A DNA stretch of 64,000 nucleotides from Deltaproteobacteria bacterium YD0425bin51. GTDB lineage: Bacteria; Desulfobacterota; Desulfobacteria; Desulfobacterales; YD0425bin51. The position numbers were made by a program, and so were the translations under genes. Below the pieces are notes generated by a model. That model saw only the letters and a list, made by a program, of their open reading frames with translations. It searched no databases and had not been told where the DNA came from. This document shows, piece after piece, positions 1-8,327 of this stretch. The DNA is taken from assembly GCA_002753225.1 (NCBI GenBank), contig PDZS01000017.1, positions 1 to 64,000 of the forward strand, read 5' to 3'. The first letter of the stretch is position 1. Each line of letters begins with the position of its first letter.

Positions 1-345
1 CAATCGCATAAGCATAAGGGCAGCCGATAGATATTCTGGACTTAATCTGCGTGACTGACGATTTTGCCATTTTTCAAAATTTTCTATAAGATTTTCTTGA
101 TATTTGGAATGTTCTTTGATGCTTTTAAACTTTGGCAATTTTATATTTGCTGAAGGTTGAGAATATTGGACAGTTTCTTTTTGCTTGTTTTCCAATATGT
201 TCTCACTTGGTTTGTCTATGATGTTTTCTATTTCAGGTTTTTGTTCAATAATTTGATTAGATTTTTTTTCTTCTGAAGTGGAATTATTCTGTATTTCTTG
301 TTTCGGGGTAAAAAAATTTTGAATTGCTTTAAAAATTGACAGCAT
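1..345 (-). CDS. Hypothetical protein, N-terminal part (runs off left edge)
   Basis: An open frame reads leftward from an ATG at 343-345 to the window edge without a stop, giving 115 codons. A GGAGGC ribosome-binding site sits six bases before the ATG, which supports the start. The protein opens MLSIFKAIQNFFTPKQ and continues as a low-complexity, Glu/Gln/Asn/Lys-rich stretch (residues about 15-60). A basic, possibly helical segment with KFEKW-like Trp/Arg spacing follows. No signal peptide, membrane helix or recognisable catalytic motif is visible in this part. I do not recognise the family, and the functional domain may lie beyond the edge. Confidence 0.6.
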   Translation of the reverse strand, partial: MLSIFKAIQNFFTPKQEIQNNSTSEEKKSNQIIEQKPEIENIIDKPSENILENKQKETVQYSQPSANIKLPKFKSIKEHSKYQENLIENFEKWQNRQSRRLSPEYLSAALMLMRL

Positions 346-513
346 AGAAGCCTCCTTGCTTGGATGATTTAATTGTTAAATTAAACAAAAAATAGCTCTA
401 AAAAATAGCAAAGAGGAAAGAATGTCAATAATTTCTGAGAGATTTCTAATGTAGAGAAAATGGGGTTGATTTATAATTTATTTTTTATAGAATGGTTGTA
501 AACATAGGGTAAG

Positions 514-687
514 AATTTCTGAGAGGCCTCTGATTAGAAGGGATTAAGACTAAATATCATCAAATCTATCTTGTTTTTTTTCTATTATTGTAACTATCTC
601 GCGACCTGATTAGAAGGGATTAAGACTTCAAAGGACTTGTCACCTATGACAAGTCCATTCATACATGTAACTATCTCGCGACCTGAT
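514..687 (+). CRISPR. Decayed CRISPR array, one intact and two half repeats, two spacers
   Basis: One full 37-bp repeat lies at 590-626, beginning GTAACTATCTCGCGAC and ending GGGATTAAGAC. To its left, 530-550 matches only the 3' 21 bases of the unit. To its right, 667-687 matches only the 5' 21 bases. The intervening unique segments, 551-589 (39 bp) and 627-666 (40 bp), have normal spacer length. The repeat ends ATTAAGAC, close to the ATTGAAAC-type 3' end that becomes the crRNA 5' tag, so transcription is probably left to right and the right-hand half repeat would be the degenerate terminal one. No cas gene lies in the window, so type and activity cannot be assigned. It is most likely an inactive relic or the trailing end of a deleted locus. 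Confidence 0.7.
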
Positions 688-692
688 GAGCT

Positions 693-715
693 CTCTCAGT
701 TAAAAAAACTGAGAG
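693..715. terminator. Perfect 9-bp hairpin downstream of the MFS gene
   Basis: CTCTCAGTT (693-701) pairs with AACTGAGAG (707-715) around an A-rich loop. It lies about 70 bp beyond the MFS stop in the direction of that gene's transcription. There is no T-tract after the stem on either strand, so it is at best a weak or protein-dependent terminator. Confidence 0.3.
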
Positions 716-787
716 CATAGGCTATAAAGTTGAGAGGTGTGACATGATTTTTTTCTATGGCGGAAATGAGATTTTTTGACCAGACGG

Positions 788-1954
788 CTAATCGAGACGA
801 GTTAATGCTAGATATACAAATAGGGATGCTGTCGCAAAGATGGCACTTAATAAAAATGTAACAAATGGTCCGAATGCATCCCACGACCAACCGGCAATGA
901 TTGAAGCAGCAAGCATAGCAATGCTACTCGCCATGCTAAAGACGCCAAAAGAAGTTCCTCTAAGATCTGGATCAGCAGTATCAGCAATCATGGTAGACAA
1001 AAGCCCCTGTGTCAGTCCCATATGTAGTCCCCAAATGCATGTACCCAAAGCAACCTGCCAGCCAGTATCGGAAATCATAAAAGCAATGTCTGAAGCGATC
1101 AATGCTAAAAACCCCGTTGCAATCAACCCTTTTCTGCCAATTTTGTCGGATAGATAGCCGGCTGGGTATGCCGTGAGGGAATAGACAATATTCATAAGAA
1201 TCAGCATCCCTGGAATGAAGCTGACAGGTATTCCAACAGATTTTGCCTTTAACAGTAAAAAAGCCTCGCTAAATCGAGCCAGGGAAAAGAGTGATCCGGT
1301 AAGAACAACCATCCAATATCCCAATTTTAATTTTTTAATTTCGTGGAATTGGATGGGCTGCCGCAGCAGTCTGGTTGAAGTATTGGGAGACTCATCAACA
1401 GCAAACATAAGAATAGCAACAGAAAGGAACCCTGGTAAGACTGCAAACCAGAAAACACTTTTAAAATCATTTTGGGTTGCCATCATCAGCATGATCGCAA
1501 TCAAAGGACCTAAGAATGCGCCAATGGTGTCCAGTGACTGCCTGAGGCCATATGCCGCACCCAGTAGATGTTGGGGTGTTATGTCTGCTACCAGTGCATC
1601 CCGTGGTGCCCCCCTTATCCCTTTACCGATACGGTCGATGAATCTTGCTAAAAATACGGTTACTTGCCCGGTTGCTATTGCAAACACGGGTTTGGTCAAA
1701 GCACCAAGCAAGTAACCGATAAAAGCTAAAACCTTTCGTTTTCCTAGCCAGTCGCTCAAGACGCCAGAAAATGTTTTTACCATCAGTGCGGTTGCTTCTG
1801 CAACTCCCTCTATGATGCCTACAGATAAAGCACTCACGTTTAACACCGTCACGAGGTACATGGGAAGAAGGCTATGGATCATCTCAGAAGAGATGTCCAT
1901 AAACAGGCTTACGAAGCCAAGAGCCCAGACGGTTTTGGGAATGTTTTTAAACAT
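788..1954 (-). CDS. Major facilitator superfamily transporter
   Basis: This 388-residue protein has about twelve hydrophobic helices spread over its whole length, the usual size for an MFS carrier. The loop after helix 2 reads SGVLSDWLGKRKV, the classic MFS motif A position (G-x-x-x-D-x-x-G-x-R/K-R/K), and a second copy in the C-terminal half reads AGYLSDKIGRKG. DRIGKGIRGAPRDAL after helix 4 is typical of drug/solute exporters of the YfkF-like group. The substrate cannot be told from the sequence. The start has AGGAAC about nine bases upstream. The gene is monocistronic and looks richer in G and C than its neighbours, which hints at separate acquisition. Confidence 0.85.
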   Translation of the reverse strand: MFKNIPKTVWALGFVSLFMDISSEMIHSLLPMYLVTVLNVSALSVGIIEGVAEATALMVKTFSGVLSDWLGKRKVLAFIGYLLGALTKPVFAIATGQVTVFLARFIDRIGKGIRGAPRDALVADITPQHLLGAAYGLRQSLDTIGAFLGPLIAIMLMMATQNDFKSVFWFAVLPGFLSVAILMFAVDESPNTSTRLLRQPIQFHEIKKLKLGYWMVVLTGSLFSLARFSEAFLLLKAKSVGIPVSFIPGMLILMNIVYSLTAYPAGYLSDKIGRKGLIATGFLALIASDIAFMISDTGWQVALGTCIWGLHMGLTQGLLSTMIADTADPDLRGTSFGVFSMASSIAMLAASIIAGWSWDAFGPFVTFLLSAIFATASLFVYLALTRLD

Positions 1955-2001
1955 TTGAATTCGTTCCTGTTAACCTATGGTTAAAATAGAGTATTTTCAT
2001 G

Positions 2002-3570
2002 TTAGGCCATCTTCAAGCTCTTTTCTTTCCTTTTTTTCATATTAAGGATAAGCTTTCCAGCTATAACAACACCGAAAGTAAAAATAATTTCAACTAAATA
2101 GGTAAGGCCATGTTCGCCATGACTGCTTAACGTTGTGATTAAACTATTATTTGAGGTATCCCATAACTTAATATTAGAATCCAAGCTCTTTGAAGCAAGA
2201 GTTTTGCTATCTGGTGAAAAACTGACGCTTTTAACACTTGTTGTATGACCCTTTAAATCTGCAAGCTCTTTGCTTGTTTTTATGTCCCAGATTTTTACAG
2301 CTGCATCTTTTCCGCCTGATGCTATTTTGCTTCCGTCTGATGAAAAGCTTAAGCTGTTTATTATTCCTGAATGTCCCTTTAAAAGTGCAAGTTCTTTATT
2401 GGTAGCTATATCCCAAATTTTAATAGTTTCGTCTTTACTCCCTGAGGCTAGTGTTTTGCCATCTGATGAAAAAGCTACAGCAGTTACAATATCTGAATGC
2501 CCTTTAAAAACTGATATTTCTTTTCCATTTTGAGTATCTATAAGCTTAACATAATTTTTTCCTGATATTGCTAAAATTTTGCTGTCAGGTCCAAATGCTG
2601 TGCTGCTTATTTCAGCTTCTTTTAAAGAGGAAATTTCTTTACTTGTTTCTATGTCCCAAATCCTAATTGTATCTTTACTTACTGAAACTAATATTTTGCT
2701 ATTTGGTGAAATACTTAGCCTGGAAACATCACCTGAATCTTTAAAAGTTGCAATTTCCTTCCCTGTACTTGCATCCCAGAGTCTAATTTCATTATTTTTA
2801 TTATTCCATAAATAATTTTTACCATCTGATGAAAAAATTACATTTGCGCCTTGGCCTTTTAAATTCAAAATTTCCTTTTTATTTTCTAAATCCCAAGATC
2901 TAAGATTGCCGTCTGAGCTTTTTGAAGCAAGCGTTTTACCATCTAATGAATAATTTATAGTAATGTTCGGCTTTAAAAGGTTTGCCACAGTAGGATCAGT
3001 AATAATCATTTCTCCGCCTACTTTGCCAAGTATTGCAGCTCCAACATAGATGATGATAGGATATTTATCCATAAGGGTTGATAGTATACTGCTTGTAAAA
3101 ACAACAAGCGGGATGCTTAAAAGGAGTCCAAAAAGGAGGAGAAACAAATTGCCGTGAGAAGCACCGCCGACAGCAAGCATATTATCAGTTGCCATTGTGA
3201 TATCTGCAATAACTATTATTTTAACAGCTTCCCATATTGATTTTGCCTCCATATCCGCAGTTTCTTCCGGAGCTCCTTCTACAAGAAGCTTTACTGCTAT
3301 CCATACTATAAGAATACCTCCAATAAGTTTAATAAAGCTTATCTGAAGGAGCTGGGCTACAAAAAATGTTACTATTACTCTTATAAAAACTGCTGCTCCT
3401 GCCCCCCAAATAATACCTTTCTTTTTTTGATCTGCTGGAAGTGATTTAACTGCCATTGCAATAACAACTGCATTATCCCCGGCTAAAATGATGTCAATAA
3501 TTGTGATACTGAGAATTGCTGTAAAAAATTTAAGATCAAAAGTTATACTCCCTAAAGCCCCAAAATCCAT
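2002..3570 (-). CDS. TerC-family membrane protein with an inserted seven-blade WD40 propeller
   Basis: This is an integral membrane protein of the TerC/YkoY/YjbE type, a family linked to metal (mostly Mn) export and metalation of exported enzymes. Residues 1-200 hold about six membrane helices and both family acidic motifs, DIILAGDNAVV and ADITMATDNML. Residues about 205-480 are seven consecutive WD40 units, each with an S-x-D-G/S-K-x-L-A-S core and a closing W/I-D; a final helix (EIIFTFGVVIAGKLIL) and a basic tail follow. The propeller therefore sits in the loop before the last helix. Seven blades is the number needed to close a propeller. The ATG at 3568-3570, preceded by GAAGGAGGAATC, is chosen over an upstream in-frame TTG that overlaps this ribosome site. 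The side of the membrane on which the propeller lies is unknown. Confidence 0.85.
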   Translation of the reverse strand: MDFGALGSITFDLKFFTAILSITIIDIILAGDNAVVIAMAVKSLPADQKKKGIIWGAGAAVFIRVIVTFFVAQLLQISFIKLIGGILIVWIAVKLLVEGAPEETADMEAKSIWEAVKIIVIADITMATDNMLAVGGASHGNLFLLLFGLLLSIPLVVFTSSILSTLMDKYPIIIYVGAAILGKVGGEMIITDPTVANLLKPNITINYSLDGKTLASKSSDGNLRSWDLENKKEILNLKGQGANVIFSSDGKNYLWNNKNNEIRLWDASTGKEIATFKDSGDVSRLSISPNSKILVSVSKDTIRIWDIETSKEISSLKEAEISSTAFGPDSKILAISGKNYVKLIDTQNGKEISVFKGHSDIVTAVAFSSDGKTLASGSKDETIKIWDIATNKELALLKGHSGIINSLSFSSDGSKIASGGKDAAVKIWDIKTSKELADLKGHTTSVKSVSFSPDSKTLASKSLDSNIKLWDTSNNSLITTLSSHGEHGLTYLVEIIFTFGVVIAGKLILNMKKRKEKSLKMA

Positions 3571-3707
3571 GATTCCTCCTTCTGGCAATGTTTAATAATA
3601 GCACTAACATCACTATAAAGTCTGTATCTATATAAACTGTGATAATAATGCATGTTGTTAATCTCTCTTTACTAAAATATAATTAAATTGTTTTGCTTTA
3701 AAATAAT

Positions 3708-4097
3708 TTAGCCAAGGCTTATAATATCTTCTTTTCTTTCCCAGGCCCCATTGATCTTATTTACCAACTCATCTATTTCGCATGGCTTTACCAAATAGTC
3801 GTATGCTCCTAATTTAATAGCATCCATAGCTGAATCAACAGACCCATGCCCAGTCAATATAAGAGTTTGTGAGAAAAGTCCAAGTTTTTGGATTTCCTTT
3901 AATGTTGTTATACCATCCATTCCCGGCATCTTCAGATCAAGAACAATGACGTCATATGAGCTTTTTTCCAATTCTTGAATAGCAGCATCGCCGCTGTTTA
4001 CAGCAGTTACTTTAAATCCTCTATATTTAAGTAATTTGGAAATGTTTTTTGTAAAAACTATTTCGTCGTCTACCAAAAGTATTTTAGAACCTGTCAT
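3708..4097 (-). CDS. Receiver-only response regulator
   Basis: This 129-residue protein is a single CheY-like receiver domain with no output domain. The acidic pocket is in KILLVDDE, the phospho-accepting Asp in VIVLDLKMPGMDG, the switch Thr in ILTGHGS, and the Lys in YLVKPCE. An AAGGAGG site six bases before the ATG at 4095-4097 fixes the start; the longer frame that reads back into the kinase gene is rejected. It starts 19 bases after the stop of the sensor kinase at 4117-5868 and is its likely phosphorylation target. Having no output domain, it probably acts by protein contact or as a phosphate shuttle. It is the last gene of the long operon that begins at 12475. Confidence 0.9.
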   Translation of the reverse strand: MTGSKILLVDDEIVFTKNISKLLKYRGFKVTAVNSGDAAIQELEKSSYDVIVLDLKMPGMDGITTLKEIQKLGLFSQTLILTGHGSVDSAMDAIKLGAYDYLVKPCEIDELVNKINGAWERKEDIISLG

Positions 4098-4116
4098 TAT
4101 ACACCTCCTTAAATTA

Positions 4117-5868
4117 TCAATTGCTTGCCGCCATATCTTTAGCCAGCTCCTTTGGCGGTTTATATGGGATAAAAAGAGTGATAGTAGTTCCTTTGCCAAG
4201 CTCGCTGCTTACTGAAATAGATCCTCCAAGGTTTTTCATTGTGCTGTAGCAAATGGACAATCCCAGACCTGTCCCCTTGCCGACAGGTTTAGTAGTAAAG
4301 AACGGATCAAAAATTTTATCTATCAGTTCTTGAGGAATACCGGATCCAGTATCTGTAAATAACATTATTACACCTTCCCTAATTTTGTCTTCTTCAGTTT
4401 TTATTCGTATAGAACCATATGGTTTTTCATCATGGGCATCTATAGCATTTGTAATGATATTTAGAAATACCTGCTGAAGTTGTGATGGATCAGAAACAAC
4501 AGATAAAATCTTATTATCCAATTCAGCAAAAAATTTGATACCATTAGTTCTAGCCTCTCTTTCCATAAGTTCAATAACTTCTCGAATAAAGTGATTAATA
4601 TCAATAGTCTCAAGGACTGATTTTGTACGGCGGGAAAAACGTAATAAATTTTGAGTTATACGTTTACAGCGGTGAATTTGTACATCAATCTGATTCATGG
4701 AATCATTGAATTGTTCTAAAAAATCTGGGTCGGAAATAGGATGAATAGAAGCACAGTCAATCATCAGTTGTCTTTCTGTGAGAATAATTGCCAAAGGAGT
4801 GTTTATTTCATGAGCAACACCTGCTGAAAGTTCTCCAATTGAAGCTAGTTTGCCTGCCTGCATAAGTTGTTTATTAAGCTGATCAGCTTCTTTATCTCTA
4901 TTTTGGATAACAGTAATCATATGTTTTGTTATAAAAATTGCTACTATTAAAATGGTAATGGCACTTACATGCAGAAAAATCAATGTGGCATAATTTGCAT
5001 GATTAACAGCATAGAAAGCCTCTTTATAGGATTGTTTTACAACTAATAGCCATTTTGGTGTGTCCAGCCATGTCTCACATACAATTTGGCGCGAGTTGCT
5101 AGGGTTATAGCTGTCTTTTTCTATAACTCGGACTCTTATCCCTTCGTGAATAGGCTCTATTGGAAAAGATGCCTTTTCCATAATTTTACCATGAAAACGA
5201 GGGGTTGTCTGGAAAATACCATCTTTATTTAAAAGATAAACTTCACCTGTTTTTCCAATACTTACATTTTCTACTAATGAACGAAATACTTCTGGGTTTA
5301 TGGTAGCTCTCAAAATCCATTTTTTGTTGTTTTCTGTACGAGTAACTGCAATTATAAAGTGAGGTTCGTTTCTAAATCCTGTAAACATATCGCTTATATA
5401 AAGTCCCTTTGACATTACTTCCTTAAACCATAAAGTTTTTGAGTAATTTTTTTTCATAAGATCATATGGTCCAACATAAGCAATATGCGCACCGCTATCA
5501 TCAATAAGACCTATATCAGTTACTGACCAGTTATCTTTATTTATTATCTCGAAAATTTCATTAAGATTCGGAACTTGGCGCAAATACTCTATAGAATGGG
5601 AATGAGCAATTAATTGAAGTTTTGAGCTGTGTTCAGATAAAAACAGCTCAATAATTTTACGATGATGCTCTACATAGGTTTTAAGAAGTGTCATAACTCG
5701 TTCTTTGGATAAACTAGTATAGTGAAAGTTTATACCCCATCCAACTATAAGGAGGGGAACCAGCGAGCAAAGAACTGTCAAAAAGATAAATTTCCTAAAT
5801 AATCTAGGATAATATTTTTTACGATTTTCCTCTAAATTAACTTCGTTAGAATTATTTTCTAAATTCAT
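4117..5868 (-). CDS. Membrane sensor histidine kinase with dCache-like periplasmic domain
   Basis: This is a 583-residue membrane kinase. Helix 1 is at about 24-47, an extracytoplasmic double-Cache-like sensor spans about 50-290 (with GPYDLMKKNY and YISDMFTGF), and helix 2 is at about 293-318. A short linker, a HisKA domain with the phospho-accepting His at residue 353 (GVAHEINTPL), and an HATPase follow (N-box NIITNAIDA, G1 DTGSGIP, F-box FDPFFTTKP, G2 GTGLGLSIC). There is no clear HAMP domain. It is a paralogue of the kinase at 8328-10004: the sensor halves share the GPY(D/N)L, YISDMF and PHFIIAV blocks, but this copy keeps its catalytic His. The partner is likely the receiver directly downstream. 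Confidence 0.92.
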   Translation of the reverse strand: MNLENNSNEVNLEENRKKYYPRLFRKFIFLTVLCSLVPLLIVGWGINFHYTSLSKERVMTLLKTYVEHHRKIIELFLSEHSSKLQLIAHSHSIEYLRQVPNLNEIFEIINKDNWSVTDIGLIDDSGAHIAYVGPYDLMKKNYSKTLWFKEVMSKGLYISDMFTGFRNEPHFIIAVTRTENNKKWILRATINPEVFRSLVENVSIGKTGEVYLLNKDGIFQTTPRFHGKIMEKASFPIEPIHEGIRVRVIEKDSYNPSNSRQIVCETWLDTPKWLLVVKQSYKEAFYAVNHANYATLIFLHVSAITILIVAIFITKHMITVIQNRDKEADQLNKQLMQAGKLASIGELSAGVAHEINTPLAIILTERQLMIDCASIHPISDPDFLEQFNDSMNQIDVQIHRCKRITQNLLRFSRRTKSVLETIDINHFIREVIELMEREARTNGIKFFAELDNKILSVVSDPSQLQQVFLNIITNAIDAHDEKPYGSIRIKTEEDKIREGVIMLFTDTGSGIPQELIDKIFDPFFTTKPVGKGTGLGLSICYSTMKNLGGSISVSSELGKGTTITLFIPYKPPKELAKDMAASN

Positions 5869-5973
5869 AATCCCTCTTTTTATCTAAAATTATAAAATAG
5901 TTCTTTCAATAAATATGCCAAGAGATTATGCACTGAATATAACGATTAGGTATCTGATGTGTAAACAAACAGG

Positions 5974-8316
5974 TTACAGTAACTGTTCATTTATAGTTGA
6001 CAACTGCCAGTACTTTTTATGAATTGCCATGGCTTTTTTTAAAGCCCCTATTTTGGGAGTGGAATTTGTAAGAATCTGTTTTAATTTGTTTTTATCTATT
6101 CCAGATACTCCACACAGTTCCTTCAGCATATAAAATCCACATTCTTTTATCCCTTTTATGCTGTATCCTCCTTCCAAAATAAATACAATACGTCCTTGAC
6201 AGACTTTTTCAGCTATCTCTATTAGTAGTGCTGTTATCATGGCATAGCCAAGCGGTGTGGCTCTCATACCACCAAGTCTGTCATGCTGATAAAGATCAAA
6301 TCCGCAGGCAACAAGAATAATTTCAGGTTTATACTCTCTAGCAATTGGACCTATAAGAAAATGGATTATTTCAATAAAGGATCTATCACCTTGTCCTTTT
6401 TTCAGGGGAATATTTACTGTAAAGCCTTCTCCTTTACCAGAACCTACTTCACCTAAATTACCTGTCCCAGGGAAACCTGGAAATAGATGAAATGAGCTGT
6501 ATAGAACTTTATCTGTATCATAAAATACATTTTGGATTCCATTGCCATGATGAGCGTCAATATCTATGATCATAACTTTATCTACGTCATAGCGTTTCTG
6601 CATATAGCGGGCTCCCAATGCTACATTGTTAAATATGCAGAAACCCATAGCCTTATCAGGTTCTGCATGGTGCCCTGGAGGACGTATGCATGCAAAGCCC
6701 CGCTTGGCTTTATTAGCCCAGACAGCATCCAAAAGATTAAATAGAGAACCTACAGCTAATCTCGCAACATCATAAGATTCTTCAGTAGTTTGAGTATCTA
6801 TATCTAGTGAAAATAAAGGTTGTTCTAAAGTTTGAGCTATCTGCTCAATATGTCTTGCTGTGTGAACTAAAGCAAGCTCTTCATAAGAAGCAAGTCTTGG
6901 TACTACTCCTATCAATTTTCCTTGAAATAATGAATGGTTAAGTACAGCCTGAACAGCTTGAACACGTTTGAAATTTTCTAAATGGAAAATATTTTCCAGA
7001 TGGCTGTAAAACAAAGCTTTGCTTTGGATTACAAGGAGAGGTAATGGTAAGGGCTTTGATTCTGGTGGAAGTCTTATCCAACCTGATTCAACAGCAATAT
7101 CGAATAATTCTTTTGCTTGGGAAAACTCATTTTTATATTTTAATATAAGTTTTATGACACTTTCAACTATTGCTGAATGCGCTTGCGGGTGTAAGCTTAG
7201 TTTAAGAAAATTAAGCGTTATATTTAATTCAGTTTCTAAACTTTTTTTTCTATGATTTTTATAAATCCATATAAATTGATCGTGAATAACTTTACAAACA
7301 CTTTTAATAAGATCAGGGGGAGGGCTTTTAAATTTATTTGTCATTGTTATGAGCTGCGGCAGAAGGTATCCGCTGGGCTTTTTCAGATAATATTCAAAAG
7401 ATTTCCTGTTATTAAAACCAATTGATTTATAAAAATCTTTAGCACCAGTTTCGGAATCTAGAACAATTTCCTTTACATTTGGAAGCTTGCTTTTCCAAAG
7501 AAGCCAGGTTCCAGATACTAAAAATGTGCCTATACCTTTAATTTTTTTAATCTGCAATTCAGAGGGAATTTGGCTTAAACCTGCAACAGTAGCCAAATAT
7601 TTTATTTCAAGGCTTTGCCTTAACAACTGATTTTTCAACTGAAGATATATAAGTCCCAGTATTTTTCCTGACCCAACACATGCAAAAAGCTGATTTGCGG
7701 TTCCCTTTATAAAACAGGATAAAATAAATCTGACATGGAAAAATTCTAAGTTCAATGCAGCAACCTGAATTAATGCATCTAAGCATAAAGGAAAAATGAT
7801 AAAAATTGATGATTTTAGATGTTTTAATTCACCTTCAAATATTATGGATAAGCTAGATGTAAATTCCTTGATTGGTCTGTTATCATTTTTCAAAGCTTCT
7901 AGAAAAGATAGAATTTTATCTCCTTTAAGCTCTTTTTTTACGCGGTCCATAGCATAATCAATCTCATAAAATACCATTAACCTTAAACCAGCTTCATGTA
8001 TTTCTTTTGCAGCTTCACGATAATTTAAGGGCTTCTTTCTATTTTCAATTTCCTGTTTTTTTGCAAACTCACCATATTTTATTAATAATTGTTGTTCAAT
8101 TGGAACAGTACCTTCATGTATGTGTAAAAATTTTTTGACTGAAACTTCTTGATTCTGGAATAGAAATAGGAAACTGTCTTTGTCTTCATTTTCATCATTT
8201 TTTGAGGATACACCAATCACTCCAGAGCTTAACATTTCATCAAGAGAATAACCAATTTCAGGAGCTCTTGCAGATATTTCGTCTATTGCATGCTTTAAAG
8301 TTTCCCTTTTAATCAT
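5974..8316 (-). CDS. GNAT-like acetyltransferase fused to histone-deacetylase-family deacetylase
   Basis: This is a 780-residue two-part protein. The C-terminal 330 residues are a histone-deacetylase/AcuC-family domain, with the His pair in RPPGHHAEPDKAMGF, the zinc ligands in DIDAHHGNG and CGFDLYQHD, and the active-site Tyr in LEGGYS. This family removes acyl groups from lysine or small amines. Residues about 200-310 resemble a GNAT acetyltransferase: KIKGIGTFLVSG fits the acetyl-CoA-binding loop and ETGAKDFYKSIGF fits motif B. The N-terminal 200 residues are helical and unrecognised. In Bacillus, AcuA (GNAT) and AcuC (deacetylase) are separate proteins that reversibly acetylate acetyl-CoA synthetase, so this looks like both activities on one chain; that reading is inference. 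The gene lies between two kinase genes in the same operon. Its ribosome site is weak. Confidence 0.8.
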   Translation of the reverse strand: MIKRETLKHAIDEISARAPEIGYSLDEMLSSGVIGVSSKNDENEDKDSFLFLFQNQEVSVKKFLHIHEGTVPIEQQLLIKYGEFAKKQEIENRKKPLNYREAAKEIHEAGLRLMVFYEIDYAMDRVKKELKGDKILSFLEALKNDNRPIKEFTSSLSIIFEGELKHLKSSIFIIFPLCLDALIQVAALNLEFFHVRFILSCFIKGTANQLFACVGSGKILGLIYLQLKNQLLRQSLEIKYLATVAGLSQIPSELQIKKIKGIGTFLVSGTWLLWKSKLPNVKEIVLDSETGAKDFYKSIGFNNRKSFEYYLKKPSGYLLPQLITMTNKFKSPPPDLIKSVCKVIHDQFIWIYKNHRKKSLETELNITLNFLKLSLHPQAHSAIVESVIKLILKYKNEFSQAKELFDIAVESGWIRLPPESKPLPLPLLVIQSKALFYSHLENIFHLENFKRVQAVQAVLNHSLFQGKLIGVVPRLASYEELALVHTARHIEQIAQTLEQPLFSLDIDTQTTEESYDVARLAVGSLFNLLDAVWANKAKRGFACIRPPGHHAEPDKAMGFCIFNNVALGARYMQKRYDVDKVMIIDIDAHHGNGIQNVFYDTDKVLYSSFHLFPGFPGTGNLGEVGSGKGEGFTVNIPLKKGQGDRSFIEIIHFLIGPIAREYKPEIILVACGFDLYQHDRLGGMRATPLGYAMITALLIEIAEKVCQGRIVFILEGGYSIKGIKECGFYMLKELCGVSGIDKNKLKQILTNSTPKIGALKKAMAIHKKYWQLSTINEQLL

Positions 8317-8327
8317 AGTAAAAGAAA

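Larger units (their letters stand above)
346..787. other. Gene-free stretch holding a CRISPR remnant and a hairpin
   Basis: No convincing gene is present between the left-edge gene and the MFS gene. The stretch holds the decayed CRISPR array (514-687), a short direct repeat ATTTCTGAGAG at 431-441 and 515-525, and a 9-bp hairpin at 693-715. The left half of the first CRISPR repeat has been replaced by sequence carrying that short repeat, which suggests a local rearrangement. Confidence 0.6.

Noticed and set aside
3571..3707. Possible yybP-ykoY manganese riboswitch upstream of the TerC gene
   Set aside because: The family is often preceded by this riboswitch, but the short upstream region lacks the conserved GGGGAGUA-type core and has no matching stem structure.
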